A stretch of DNA of 36,245 nt from Actinomycetes bacterium (GCA_021792405.1 JAJYUU010000037.1:1-36245); one strand, 5' to 3'. Shown: positions 17,997 to 25,140, counted from the stretch's first letter. Numbers and translations: made by a program. The notes: generated by a model from the sequence alone, not told the origin.

Positions 17997-18839
17997 ATGA
18001 GGTGGCGGTATAAGTTCGCGATCGGTCTCCCCGTCATTGCCGCATTGACCATCTCGGCAGCGGTGATTCCCGCGACGGTCCCTGCCTTCGGGGCCCGGAC
18101 TGCGGCGGCGACAGCCGCAAGCACCGCACCGCGCGCCGGTCGTGGAATACCAAGGCCGCCAAGAGGCACGCCGGTCTTCGACGCTACGTTCCGTGGCAGG
18201 CGCCTGGACAGAAGAATGTGGGCCACCTGCTATTGGTGGGCAGGCCCGAAGGGCTGCAAGAACTTCGGGAGAAGCCCGGATGCCGAGTGGTACCTGCCCT
18301 CGCAGGACCGGGTATACGGGGGCATGCTGCACCTGGTGGCACGACGGAGGCGAACTGTCGCAACAACGTCAACAGGTGGCCGGAAAGTCTATGACTGCCG
18401 GTCTGGCATGATCAGCAGCTACTCAAGCTTCAAGTTCGAGTACGGCTTCGTGCAGGTGGTGGCGAGCATCCCGCACTCACGGGGGCTATGGCCGGCGCTG
18501 TGGCTGTCCGCCTGGAACAAGAGGTACCCGCCGGAGATCGACATAGTGGAGAGCTGGGGACGCAACAAGACGGGCAGCTTCTACCACCCGATTCGGCGAC
18601 CCCGCGCCCGCGCGTACTACTCGCCGAGGCTCACCCGTGGCTGGCAGACCTACTCGTTGTACTGGAGCAGGTCCAGGCTCAGGATCTGGATAGGCCGCAG
18701 GCTCGTCGTGACCGCCAGGGGGAACGTCCCGCATCAGCGGATGTACTTCATCGCCGACCTTGCCGAGTACCTGCGGCCCAGGCGTGGGTACTGCACCGGC
18801 CAGTTGCTGATCAGGTCGGTCAAGATCTGGAAGCTCTGA
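17997..18839 (+). CDS. Secreted glycoside hydrolase family 16 protein
   Basis: A 280-residue protein with a signal peptide (basic MRWRYKFAIG, hydrophobic to about residue 30, likely cleavage near 33), then an Ala/Arg/Pro linker and a GH16 jelly-roll. The catalytic signature PPEIDIVES gives Glu180, Asp182 and Glu185; GLWPALWLSAW precedes it as in family members. The mature protein is strikingly rich in Arg, so it would be very basic, which suits binding to an acidic (for example sulfated) polysaccharide; that is inference. ATG 17997 has GAAGGA at 6-nt spacing, better than GTG 17982. It differs clearly from the other GH16 protein, so the two are not a recent duplication. Confidence 0.87.
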   Translation: MRWRYKFAIGLPVIAALTISAAVIPATVPAFGARTAAATAASTAPRAGRGIPRPPRGTPVFDATFRGRRLDRRMWATCYWWAGPKGCKNFGRSPDAEWYLPSQDRVYGGMLHLVARRRRTVATTSTGGRKVYDCRSGMISSYSSFKFEYGFVQVVASIPHSRGLWPALWLSAWNKRYPPEIDIVESWGRNKTGSFYHPIRRPRARAYYSPRLTRGWQTYSLYWSRSRLRIWIGRRLVVTARGNVPHQRMYFIADLAEYLRPRRGYCTGQLLIRSVKIWKL

Positions 18840-18848
18840 GCGGGCAAC

Positions 18849-19763
18849 GTGCGGTGCCGATGGCCCTTGCCGCCACCTAGCGCGCGACCGGCATTCTGGC
18901 CACAATGCGTCGGCGGTGTTCAGCGTGCTGATCACGTTCCGCACATTGTCAACGGCAGCCTGCTGACCGTGGAGAGCAACCATTTCTGCGTGCTGAAGTC
19001 GCGGGGGGCGATCCTCAACGTGTACGAGACCGGGCAGTATCCGGTGGAGACGCCGCAGCGGCCGCTGCTGGGTAACTTCCAGCAAGCGTTCTACGGCGGG
19101 CAGTCGCCGTGGCAGTACGAGGCGATGTTCATCTCGCGGGCTAAGAGTGTGGTGAAGGCGCAGGGGGTGGCGCTGTCGCGGGAGCTGGCCGAGATGGTTT
19201 ATGACGTCGACTATTACGTGCACATCGACACCAAGGAAGACGCGGTCAAGCTGGTCACCCACATGCCCTACCAGGGGCATGCGCTGACCACGGACACGCT
19301 GAACGCCTATGCCGGGCCGGTGGTTGAGCAGGCCATCAACCAGCTCGTCCAGATCACCCCGCTGGAGCAGGTGAACGAGAAGATCCACGAGATTACCGAA
19401 CTGGTCCGCGGTCACCTGCAGGACTTCCTCGGCATTTACGGCGTGACCCTGAACGATGTCAAGGTCCTGATGCGGCCACGCGACGAGCGGATGCGTGAGC
19501 TGATCTCGCTCCGCGCGCTCGGCTTGTCGGAGATCGAGGCCGTCCGTTACTACGTGGCCTTGAAGATGGCCGAGCGGGGGCTGGTGTCGGCCCCGAACAT
19601 GGCCGTGGGCGAGTCGTTCAACATCGGTATCACGACGGTGCAGGCCGGCGCATCGGCGGGCGTTCCGGGCATTGCGGATCTGGCCGGGAACGGCGGCCCG
19701 GCCACCCCCGGCATCGTGCAGGTCGCGGCGCCGCGTGGGCCAGTCCCGCACGCAGGGGGCTGA
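18849..19763 (+). CDS. SPFH/band-7 domain protein with an unclear N terminus
   Basis: From about residue 37 the protein (NGSLLTVESNHF, CVLKSRGAILNVYETGQY, FYGGQSPWQYEA, VDYYVHIDTKEDAVKLVTH, NAYAGPVVEQAINQL, ERGLVSAPNMAVG) matches bacterial SPFH proteins of the virion-core-like/YdjI type, which form membrane-associated scaffolds of uncertain role. The start is a problem. GTG 18849 lies 9 nt after the previous stop and its first 35 residues look non-coding. GTG 18969 would cut into the domain. ATG 18905 is out of frame and hits a stop after eight codons. Either the 5' end is frameshifted or truncated, or a rare start is used. A C-terminal zinc ribbon, frequent in such proteins, is absent. Confidence 0.68.
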   Translation: MRCRWPLPPPSARPAFWPQCVGGVQRADHVPHIVNGSLLTVESNHFCVLKSRGAILNVYETGQYPVETPQRPLLGNFQQAFYGGQSPWQYEAMFISRAKSVVKAQGVALSRELAEMVYDVDYYVHIDTKEDAVKLVTHMPYQGHALTTDTLNAYAGPVVEQAINQLVQITPLEQVNEKIHEITELVRGHLQDFLGIYGVTLNDVKVLMRPRDERMRELISLRALGLSEIEAVRYYVALKMAERGLVSAPNMAVGESFNIGITTVQAGASAGVPGIADLAGNGGPATPGIVQVAAPRGPVPHAGG

Positions 19764-19871
19764 GCCAGGGTGAGCGGCGGTCCGTCCCGGCTGCTGTAAC
19801 AGCTTACGCGCCAGACGCCACATACCGCCTCGGGCTGGTGAATTCTGAGCATTAGGCGTACCGATGTCCGC

Positions 19872-19902
19872 TTGGATTGCTACCGTAACGGTACGCTAGA
19901 GT
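19872..19902 (+). promoter_or_regulatory. Promoter with dyad centred in a 19-nt spacer (MerR-type geometry)
   Basis: TTGGAT (19872-19877) and TAGAGT (19897-19902) are plausible -35 and -10 hexamers separated by 19 nt. The perfect inverted repeat TACCGT-A-ACGGTA (19881-19893) is centred at 19887, the exact middle of the spacer. MerR-family activators work on this overlong-spacer geometry. No MerR gene is in the window. The transcript would begin near 19909 and read through the structured leader into the GT2/GT4 pair. The hexamers and dyad are seen; the regulator class is inferred. Confidence 0.45.
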
Positions 19903-19918
19903 ACAAGCGACAAAGGCG

Positions 19919-19965
19919 ACATTTGCGTCGTTGTGCTTGATGCAGGCTGCTCGTTAGGCAAATGT
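19919..19965 (+). other. Leader hairpin upstream of the GT2/GT4 pair
   Basis: ACATTTGC (19919-19926) and GCAAATGT (19958-19965) are exact complements enclosing a 31-nt loop that itself has a short GCAG/CTGC palindrome. An A-rich tract follows. With the predicted start near 19909, this hairpin lies at the beginning of a leader of about 190 nt. The stem is observed; any attenuation or regulatory role is speculation, and I do not recognise a known riboswitch. Confidence 0.35.
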
Positions 19966-20102
19966 AACAAAAAGGTAAATGCACGCTTCCCGTGTAACCC
20001 GTGCGGCCTTGCTGTGCGTCACACTTCTGGCGGCGAGCCAACTCGTCGCCGCTCTCAGCCGAGAGAGACACGACACGTACGAGCGCTCAGGTAGGGGGGA
20101 CG

Positions 20103-21041
20103 TTGTCCGTCGCTCAGCCAATTGACGAGTTCGTCGGGCAAACTCCGTCGCGTGCGTCTGAGGTACTAGCGGACGCGCTAGAAGATTCGACACTCACCAA
20201 CTCCGCAGTGGATACAGCTCGCATGCACGCGTCCGCATCGCCGACGGAGGCATCCGTCAGGCTGTCAATCCTGATGCCCGTTTACAACGAGCGGTCCACC
20301 ATTCAGGCGGCGGTGGACGCGATACTCAATGCTCGCTACCCCTGCGACACCGAACTCATCGTGGTCGATGATGGCAGCACAGACGGGACGTGGGAGTACC
20401 TGTCCCAGATCGACGATCCGCGGGTGCGGGTCGAGCAGCACAGCGTGAACCGCGGGAAGGGCGCAGCACTTCTGACGGCGGCAAGCTTCGCTTCCGGCAC
20501 GCACTTCCTCCCGTTCGACGCCGATCTTGAATACGATGCGGACGACATCGGCCGCCTGCTGGAACCGGTCCTTAAAGGACGTACCCAGGTAGTCTTCGGT
20601 ACCAGGCTGCCTGGGTATAACACGGTCTTCCGGTCCTACTGGTACGCGAAAGGAAATCGTTTCCTGACGCGAGTCGCCAACATAATGTTTGACGCGCACA
20701 TCAGCGACATGCATACATGTATGAAGCTCGTGCCCATACGAATGCTCAGAGGACTTGAGCTTAAGGAGAGCCGGTTCGGCCTCGACACCGAGCTGACCGC
20801 CTCCCTGTTGCGGCTCGGCGTGCGGCCGTTCGAGGTGCCGATCAGCTACTACTCGCGGTCCCACGCAGATGGCAAGAAGATTACCTGGCGTGACGGTGTC
20901 GTCTGCCTGCGCATTTTGCTTCGCGTGCGGCTAAGCCGCATGGATCTGCTCACGTCCCCAGAGGGCAGACTCATGCCCGCTCGTTTCGACGCATCTCTGG
21001 ACGCTGTCGATCTCCCGGAGGTAGGAGATGTCACGGCCTGA
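20103..21041 (+). CDS. Family 2 glycosyltransferase, polyprenyl-phosphate sugar synthase-like
   Basis: A 312-residue GT-A enzyme. LSILMPVYNERSTIQAAV opens the domain, LIVVDDGSTDGTWEYL follows, NRGKGAALLTA is the usual substrate loop, and PFDADLEYDADD contains the metal-binding DAD. The DMHTCMKLVP and GLDTELTASLLRLG stretches match DPM1-like enzymes that make lipid-phosphate sugars. No membrane segment is evident. I chose TTG 20103 because AGGGGGGA lies just upstream; the frame runs back to 20001 with no ribosome site, and ATG 20223 would leave little before the domain. It is followed, with a 14-nt overlap, by a GT4 gene, so the two are coupled. Confidence 0.82.
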   Translation: MSVAQPIDEFVGQTPSRASEVLADALEDSTLTNSAVDTARMHASASPTEASVRLSILMPVYNERSTIQAAVDAILNARYPCDTELIVVDDGSTDGTWEYLSQIDDPRVRVEQHSVNRGKGAALLTAASFASGTHFLPFDADLEYDADDIGRLLEPVLKGRTQVVFGTRLPGYNTVFRSYWYAKGNRFLTRVANIMFDAHISDMHTCMKLVPIRMLRGLELKESRFGLDTELTASLLRLGVRPFEVPISYYSRSHADGKKITWRDGVVCLRILLRVRLSRMDLLTSPEGRLMPARFDASLDAVDLPEVGDVTA

Positions 21042-22308
21042 CAGGCCGGCCCCATCCGGGAATGGACGTCAGGCGAGTGGCGGGGCTGCCGACTTCAGCA
21101 GGGTTTGCCTGGTCGGCCCTGGCTGGCGATTTACGTCAGGACTGAGCTACTACACCTGTCGCCTGGCGACCGCGCTAGCCAGTCGCCAGGATACCAGCGT
21201 GATCCTTCTGAGGGCGTTGTTGCCCCGCGTGCTTTATCCGGGTCGCAGACGTGTCGGGCAGATCCAGCCTCGCCTTGCCTACCCGTCTGACCTCCCGATG
21301 TTCAACGGGATCGACTGGTGGTGGGGTGGCTCACTGCTGCGGGCGCTTGCCTTCCTGCGCAGGCAGCGACCTGAGGTTCTAGTGCTGGAATGGTGGACGG
21401 CGACCACGCTGCACACTTACCTGGTCCTGATCGCGGCGGCGCGTCTGTTGCGAATTCGCGTCGTTATCGAAATGCACGAACTTCAGGATCCCGGCGAGGC
21501 TGGCTTCGGCCTGGCTCGTCACTACGGGCGTCTCGGGCTCAAGCTGTTGCTGTACCTCACCGACGGCTGTGTCGTCCACTCGCGCGCAGACCACGATGCC
21601 CTGAAGTCCGGCTATCTCTCGAGGGACATTCCCGTTGGCATCGCCGCTCATGGTCCGTACGATCACTACGCTGATGATCTGGGCGACCAGGAACTGGACG
21701 ACGCCGCAGTTACCCTGGTCCGCGAGGCCCCCCGGCCGGACGTGGTGAACATTCTCTTCTTTGGCTTGATCCGGCCTTACAAGGGCCTCGAAGACCTTTT
21801 GGCGGTGTTCAACGCCTTCTCCCCGGTGGAAGCTGAGCGCTACTGGCTGACAGTTGTCGGGGAGACCTGGGATGGCTGCACTGAGCCCGCGCGCCTCATC
21901 GAGTCGAGTCCGCACAGAGACCGTATTACCTTTGTCAACAGGTACGTCCCCGACGACGTTGCGAGCGCGGCGTTCCACCACGCGGATGTCGTCGTGCTCC
22001 CGTACCGGCGATCGTCGAGCAGCGGAACGCTCCATATCGCTATGAGTTGCGGGCTGCCGGTCGTGCTCACCAGCGTTGGCGGCCTGCCAGAGGCGGCCAC
22101 GGGATACGACGGCGCATTCTTCGTTCCTCCTGGCGATCTGGCCGCGCTGAGAGCCGGGATACTGCGGGCCGCAGAGGTTGGAGATCACCGCTTCAGCGAC
22201 CCGCGCAACTGGTCCGACGTAGCCGAGGCGCTGACGACCGTGGCGGCGGGCCGGACCTATCCCGTAGAGTCGCTTCACACCCAGGGGTTCCAGAAGGTCG
22301 ACGCGTAG
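21028..22308 (+). CDS. Family 4 glycosyltransferase lacking the canonical EX7E motif
   Basis: A 426-residue GT-B enzyme. VCLVGPGWRFTSGLSYYT is the N-terminal glycine-rich loop, AAHGPYDHY closes the first domain, FGLIRPYKGLEDLL opens the donor domain. The expected EX7E segment reads SSSSGTLHIAMSCGLPV, so both Glu positions are replaced (Ser and His), as in some GT4 subfamilies. The following SVGGLPEA and FFVPPGDLAAL are normal. ATG 21028 has a near-ideal GGAGGTAGG site and overlaps the end of the GT2 gene. After its stop, the same frame continues as a short Gln/Pro-rich tail to a stop at 22351-22353. The sugar specificity is unknown. Confidence 0.84.
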   Translation: MSRPDRPAPSGNGRQASGGAADFSRVCLVGPGWRFTSGLSYYTCRLATALASRQDTSVILLRALLPRVLYPGRRRVGQIQPRLAYPSDLPMFNGIDWWWGGSLLRALAFLRRQRPEVLVLEWWTATTLHTYLVLIAAARLLRIRVVIEMHELQDPGEAGFGLARHYGRLGLKLLLYLTDGCVVHSRADHDALKSGYLSRDIPVGIAAHGPYDHYADDLGDQELDDAAVTLVREAPRPDVVNILFFGLIRPYKGLEDLLAVFNAFSPVEAERYWLTVVGETWDGCTEPARLIESSPHRDRITFVNRYVPDDVASAAFHHADVVVLPYRRSSSSGTLHIAMSCGLPVVLTSVGGLPEAATGYDGAFFVPPGDLAALRAGILRAAEVGDHRFSDPRNWSDVAEALTTVAAGRTYPVESLHTQGFQKVDA

Positions 22309-22349
22309 CCGCAGCCGGTTTCGCCGCAGCAGGTTCAGGAGCTCTGCCC

Positions 22350-22412
22350 ATGACCCAGGTACAGCAAGACTTCGCCGCCGCGCAGCCGCCAGTGCGGCAT
22401 GCGGAGAACTGA
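22350..22412 (+). CDS. Possible 20-codon peptide or gene remnant
   Basis: ATG 22350 is preceded by AGGAG at 8-nt spacing and encodes MTQVQQDFAAAQPPVRHAEN, ending one nucleotide before the GTG of the next gene. The ATG overlaps a TGA that ends an open stretch (22309-22353) reading PQPVSPQQVQELCP. This chain of well-spaced signals looks like the junction of three coupled genes of which only the ends are left. It may be a short leader peptide for the downstream gene or the shrunken remains of a gene. There is no known family. Confidence 0.35.
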   Translation: MTQVQQDFAAAQPPVRHAEN

Positions 22413-22413
22413 A

Positions 22414-22929
22414 GTGGGACTGGCCGACGGCCCGTCCGGGCTGCTGCGCGCATTCCTGGCCACCGACGTCTACACCGAAAAGGGCCGGCTGAGGTCCGAT
22501 GACCTGCTTGTCCGTGAGCGCGTGGGCCGAGCCCTCGGCGGGGCCGCGGCGGCCATCCGGAGCTTGATCAGCGCCTGGCGAGCCGACCGAGTGCCTGCCT
22601 CCACTCGCGAGCAGCCGTTCCCGCCTGCGGCGGTGATGGAGCCGATCCGCCGCGCCGAGCGGCTGGTGAAGCAGATCGAGGATACCTCCGTCGCGGTGCG
22701 CGGCCTGCCGCTGCTCAACTCCGACAAGGTCTGGGACCGGGTCCGCCACGTGGGGTTGGATGAGCTGATGCAGTTCGACTGGACGCTGGTCGGCGAGTCT
22801 GCGGCCGCCGCTTCGGACGCGCAGGCAGCTACCGCACTGGACGAACTCGATATTGCAGCGCTGGAGACGAGGCTTCGCACGATTCGCGAGGTGATGACCG
22901 ACCGGCAGCACTACATCGAGATCCGCTGA
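22414..22929 (+). CDS. Protein of unknown function, helical
   Basis: A 171-residue protein I do not recognise. It is Ala- and Arg-rich with predicted helices (LLVRERVGRALGGAAAAIRS, EPIRRAERLVKQIED, ALETRLRTIREVM), with no signal peptide or membrane segment. The Asp/Glu and Arg content suggests a cytoplasmic, possibly coiled protein. GTG 22414 is supported by GGAG with a 7-nt spacer; the frame remains open 15 nt further up. Codon use is strongly GC3-rich, like the SPFH gene and unlike the GH5 gene that follows. It may have been a neighbour of the SPFH gene before the GT2/GT4 pair came between them; that is inference. Confidence 0.6.
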   Translation: MGLADGPSGLLRAFLATDVYTEKGRLRSDDLLVRERVGRALGGAAAAIRSLISAWRADRVPASTREQPFPPAAVMEPIRRAERLVKQIEDTSVAVRGLPLLNSDKVWDRVRHVGLDELMQFDWTLVGESAAAASDAQAATALDELDIAALETRLRTIREVMTDRQHYIEIR

Positions 22930-23147
22930 CACACGCAGGGCTCCGCGACGGGCGCTACTATGCCTGCGGGGTGGTTGGCCGTGCGAGTCGGCCCGCCTGA
23001 TAAGTCTTGTAAACAGTCGGCCGCGCGGCTCGACAGTCGGCGGACTGCCCATGCCGCGGTCTCCAAAGAAAATAGACTACTTCGCGAGCCTGGTTGTCAC
23101 ACCCTGACGAACACTAATGCCGGGCCAATCACCCAATTTAGGACAAC

Positions 23148-24437
23148 TTGCAGCTATCTACTGACGCGGATGACCTGTCCAAAGGACAGACCTCCACGGT
23201 GTGCCTGCGACGCCCATGGAAGCGCTACATCGTCGTAACCCTCGCCGTCCTAACCCTTCTAATCGTTGCGTCCCTGGTGGGGTCGCAACCGTCACGTCAC
23301 CAGGAGAGCCATGGCAGTTTCTATGGCCCACCTGCATCCCCTGTGTTGGGCTGGCTCCACACCGATGGGACCTCCCTGGTTGATGCAAGTGGTAGAACAG
23401 TAATTCTGGCTGGGGTTGATGACAGTCGGCTCGTCTACGGTGAAGGCAATACGCCAGATCGCTGCGGTCGCGTGTGGTCGGAAGCGTCGGCCGCAGACAT
23501 CGCGAATATGCGTTCTATGGGCTTCAATATGGATCGCATCGCGCTTAGCTGGGCTAACTTGGAACCCGCGGCTCCGACAGTGAATCCCAACGGGACTCTA
23601 ACTCATCACTGGAACGAACAATACCTGTCAGCACTGAGTAGGGAGATTAAAGAACTGCACGCGCATCACATGGTTGCAGTTCTTGACATGCATCAGTCCG
23701 GATGGTCGCCGGCCTTCACGGGCAACGCATGTGAGGGAGACGGTTTGCCACGTTGGCTATATACAGCCCTGCCCAACGGTCCCAATGCAATAGGTGTTGC
23801 CCAATGCCAGTTCTTTTCCAACGTTAAAGAGGCCGGGGTACCTGAGAAGCCGCAGGAGGGCCTGGCAGCAGTCTGGCATATGCTCGCACGACGCTACGCA
23901 TCCAACGCGACCGTAGTCGGGGCTGACATGTTCAATGAGCCAGACTGGCCGGGCTACTGTACGGGTGCCCATCTAGCATCATTCTACGAGAAGATCGGCT
24001 ACGCTATTCGCGCTGTTAATAAGCATATCCTTTTGATGTATGAAGATAGAGCGTACGTCGAAAATCCGTCTCATCCATTTCTGCTCGCGCGAAAGCCGGC
24101 GCTTAGCAACGCTGTCTACTCTTGGCACTTCTATCCAACCAACTGGAGGGATGGCCAAGCGGCACTGGCCGCCCATCTTGCCCGAGCGCGTGCATGGGAT
24201 GTGCCACTCTGGATAGGCGAGTTTGACGGCTTTGGGGGTAGCTACAATGTCCGCATTAGCCCGCCGCTTGACCCCCATTGGCAGTCTGACCTCGGAGCGC
24301 TAATGGCCTATTTTAAGGCTAATGGTATTAGCTGGAGTATCTGGGACTACAAGGGCGGGGGATACTCGGTTGTCGAGCCGGGGACGGACCGTCCAAAAGG
24401 CGAACTGATATCTTTGCTTCATCAGGACATGCCGTGA
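23148..24437 (+). CDS. Glycoside hydrolase family 5 protein, membrane-anchored
   Basis: A 429-residue protein with one N-terminal membrane segment (about residues 27-45) followed by a GH5 TIM barrel. Signatures: VLDMHQSGWSPAF (substrate strand), MFNEPDWPG with Glu264 as acid/base, SWHFYP with His327, and PLWIGEFDG with Glu358 as nucleophile. GH5 covers endoglucanases, mannanases and glycolipid-cleaving enzymes; LDMHQ is also seen in endoglycoceramidase-like members, so the substrate is open. TTG 23148 has AGGA 5 nt upstream. Codon use is visibly less GC3-biased than in the flanking genes, which suggests acquisition from elsewhere. It is the last gene of the glycan region. Confidence 0.85.
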   Translation: MQLSTDADDLSKGQTSTVCLRRPWKRYIVVTLAVLTLLIVASLVGSQPSRHQESHGSFYGPPASPVLGWLHTDGTSLVDASGRTVILAGVDDSRLVYGEGNTPDRCGRVWSEASAADIANMRSMGFNMDRIALSWANLEPAAPTVNPNGTLTHHWNEQYLSALSREIKELHAHHMVAVLDMHQSGWSPAFTGNACEGDGLPRWLYTALPNGPNAIGVAQCQFFSNVKEAGVPEKPQEGLAAVWHMLARRYASNATVVGADMFNEPDWPGYCTGAHLASFYEKIGYAIRAVNKHILLMYEDRAYVENPSHPFLLARKPALSNAVYSWHFYPTNWRDGQAALAAHLARARAWDVPLWIGEFDGFGGSYNVRISPPLDPHWQSDLGALMAYFKANGISWSIWDYKGGGYSVVEPGTDRPKGELISLLHQDMP

Positions 24438-24509
24438 GCGCGGGAGCGCTCGAAAAGTTGTGCCGGCCTGCCGTACTGAAGTCATCTGACCATGGCGCGC
24501 CACGCCTGG

Positions 24510-24767
24510 CTTGGTGGTCGTCATAGTGGAAACGGCAGGAAATGATGGTGATCAGGTCGGACTGGATGTCGTAGACGGCTGGTCCTTCTCGGTGCTCCGC
24601 CGTGACCGCACCTCGCCGCCTAAGTGCTTGAAGCGTTCTGGCTTGCCGGCGCCGGCGCGCGTGTCGTCTCCGCGATTAGCCTGATGATCTTTGACAGCGT
24701 CTTGGCGCTGGTTTGTCGACCAGGCCTCGAGGTCTTCGAGGGCACTGGAGGTGGTCGACAGCTTCAC
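24510..24767 (-). pseudogene. Decayed YoeB/Txe-type toxin
   Basis: Pieces of a YoeB-family RNase toxin are spread over three frames. From GTG 24767: VKLSTTSSALEDLEAW. Then in a second frame KTLSKIIRLIAETTRAP. Then back in the first frame AGKPERFKHLGGEVRSRR. Finally in the third frame AVYDIQSDLITIISCRFHYDD. Joined, these follow the order of a complete toxin, including the GKPE, SRR and C-terminal FHY stretches that carry the family's conserved residues. At least three shifts are needed, so no functional product is possible. It lies directly downstream of a matching YefM antitoxin remnant. Confidence 0.82.
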
Positions 24768-24985
24768 CGGTCTGGTCTGCCTGCACGTGGAATCGGGCCG
24801 CCAGTGCCTCAAGCTCTGTCGGCTGGGCGGCGCCTTCGCGTGCCTCGGCAAGCCCGCGCAGGATGTGCACAGCATTGGCGCGCCTGGAGAACAGGTAGAG
24901 CGTCTCCTGCAGCGATTCGTAGTCTTCGGCGGACGGCGGACATCAGGACGGCGTTACCGCCGTTGCGCGCCACGAGCGATAGCAA
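24768..24985 (-). pseudogene. Decayed YefM/Phd-type antitoxin
   Basis: On the minus strand, one frame reads SLVARNGGNAVLMSA, and a second frame continues EDYESLQETLYLFSRRANAV, then HILRGLAEAREGAAQPTELE. Together this is the middle and C-terminal part of a YefM antitoxin. The shift is explained by a 7-bp tandem duplication at 24927-24940. The N-terminal DNA-binding part is missing: upstream, the strand runs into the antisense of an XRE remnant. The normal stop before the toxin start is also lost. It formed an operon with the YoeB remnant downstream. Confidence 0.82.
24927..24940. repeat. 7-bp tandem duplication that frameshifts the antitoxin remnant
   Basis: CGGCGGA is repeated twice in direct tandem (24927-24933, 24934-24940). 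On the minus strand this doubles TCCGCCG right after the ATG of LMSA. Removing one copy restores the family-typical reading MSAEDYESLQETL without a shift. This is the visible inactivating lesion of the yefM-like gene. Confidence 0.85.
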
Positions 24986-24998
24986 GGAGCCGGTAGCC

Positions 24999-25096
24999 GG
25001 ACCGAGCTGGGCACTCTGGCCGCCTACGTGGAGGCTCTCGGCGGCCGGGTCGAGGTTATCGCTGACTTCGGCGACGAGCGCCTCGTCCTTGCCTGA
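24999..25096 (+). pseudogene. C-terminal remnant of an XRE-family antitoxin
   Basis: The plus strand reads RTELGTLAAYVEALGGR then VEVIADFGDERLVLA and stops at 25094-25096. This is the characteristic end of actinobacterial helix-turn-helix antitoxins. Upstream the frame meets a TAG within a few codons, and the helix-turn-helix part is absent. The remnant abuts the YefM remnant on the other strand, so one module was probably inserted into or recombined with the other. Confidence 0.7.
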
Positions 25097-25140
25097 CTCG
25101 GACCGTCGACTGCATGACGGCTTGTGATTCAATGGGTCAC

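Noticed and set aside
9194-18839. The two GH16 genes as a duplication
   Set aside because: Apart from the catalytic EIDIxE signature and adjacent strands, the proteins differ in length, N-terminal anchoring, charge and loops, so a recent duplication is not supported.
18486-19823. 445-codon open frame on the minus strand
   Set aside because: It is antisense to the SPFH and GH16 genes. The SPFH motifs on the plus strand are clear, and the antisense product has no recognisable domain.
21379-23052. 557-codon open frame on the minus strand
   Set aside because: It is antisense to the GT4 gene and the unknown gene, which have proper starts, motifs and codon use. The translation is Arg/Gln/His-rich without a domain, as expected for the opposite strand of GC3-rich genes.
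24624-25127. 167-codon plus-strand frame between GH5 and the DUF433 gene
   Set aside because: It runs antisense to the YefM and YoeB remnants, which explain the sequence far better, and out of frame with the XRE remnant. No domain or ribosome site.
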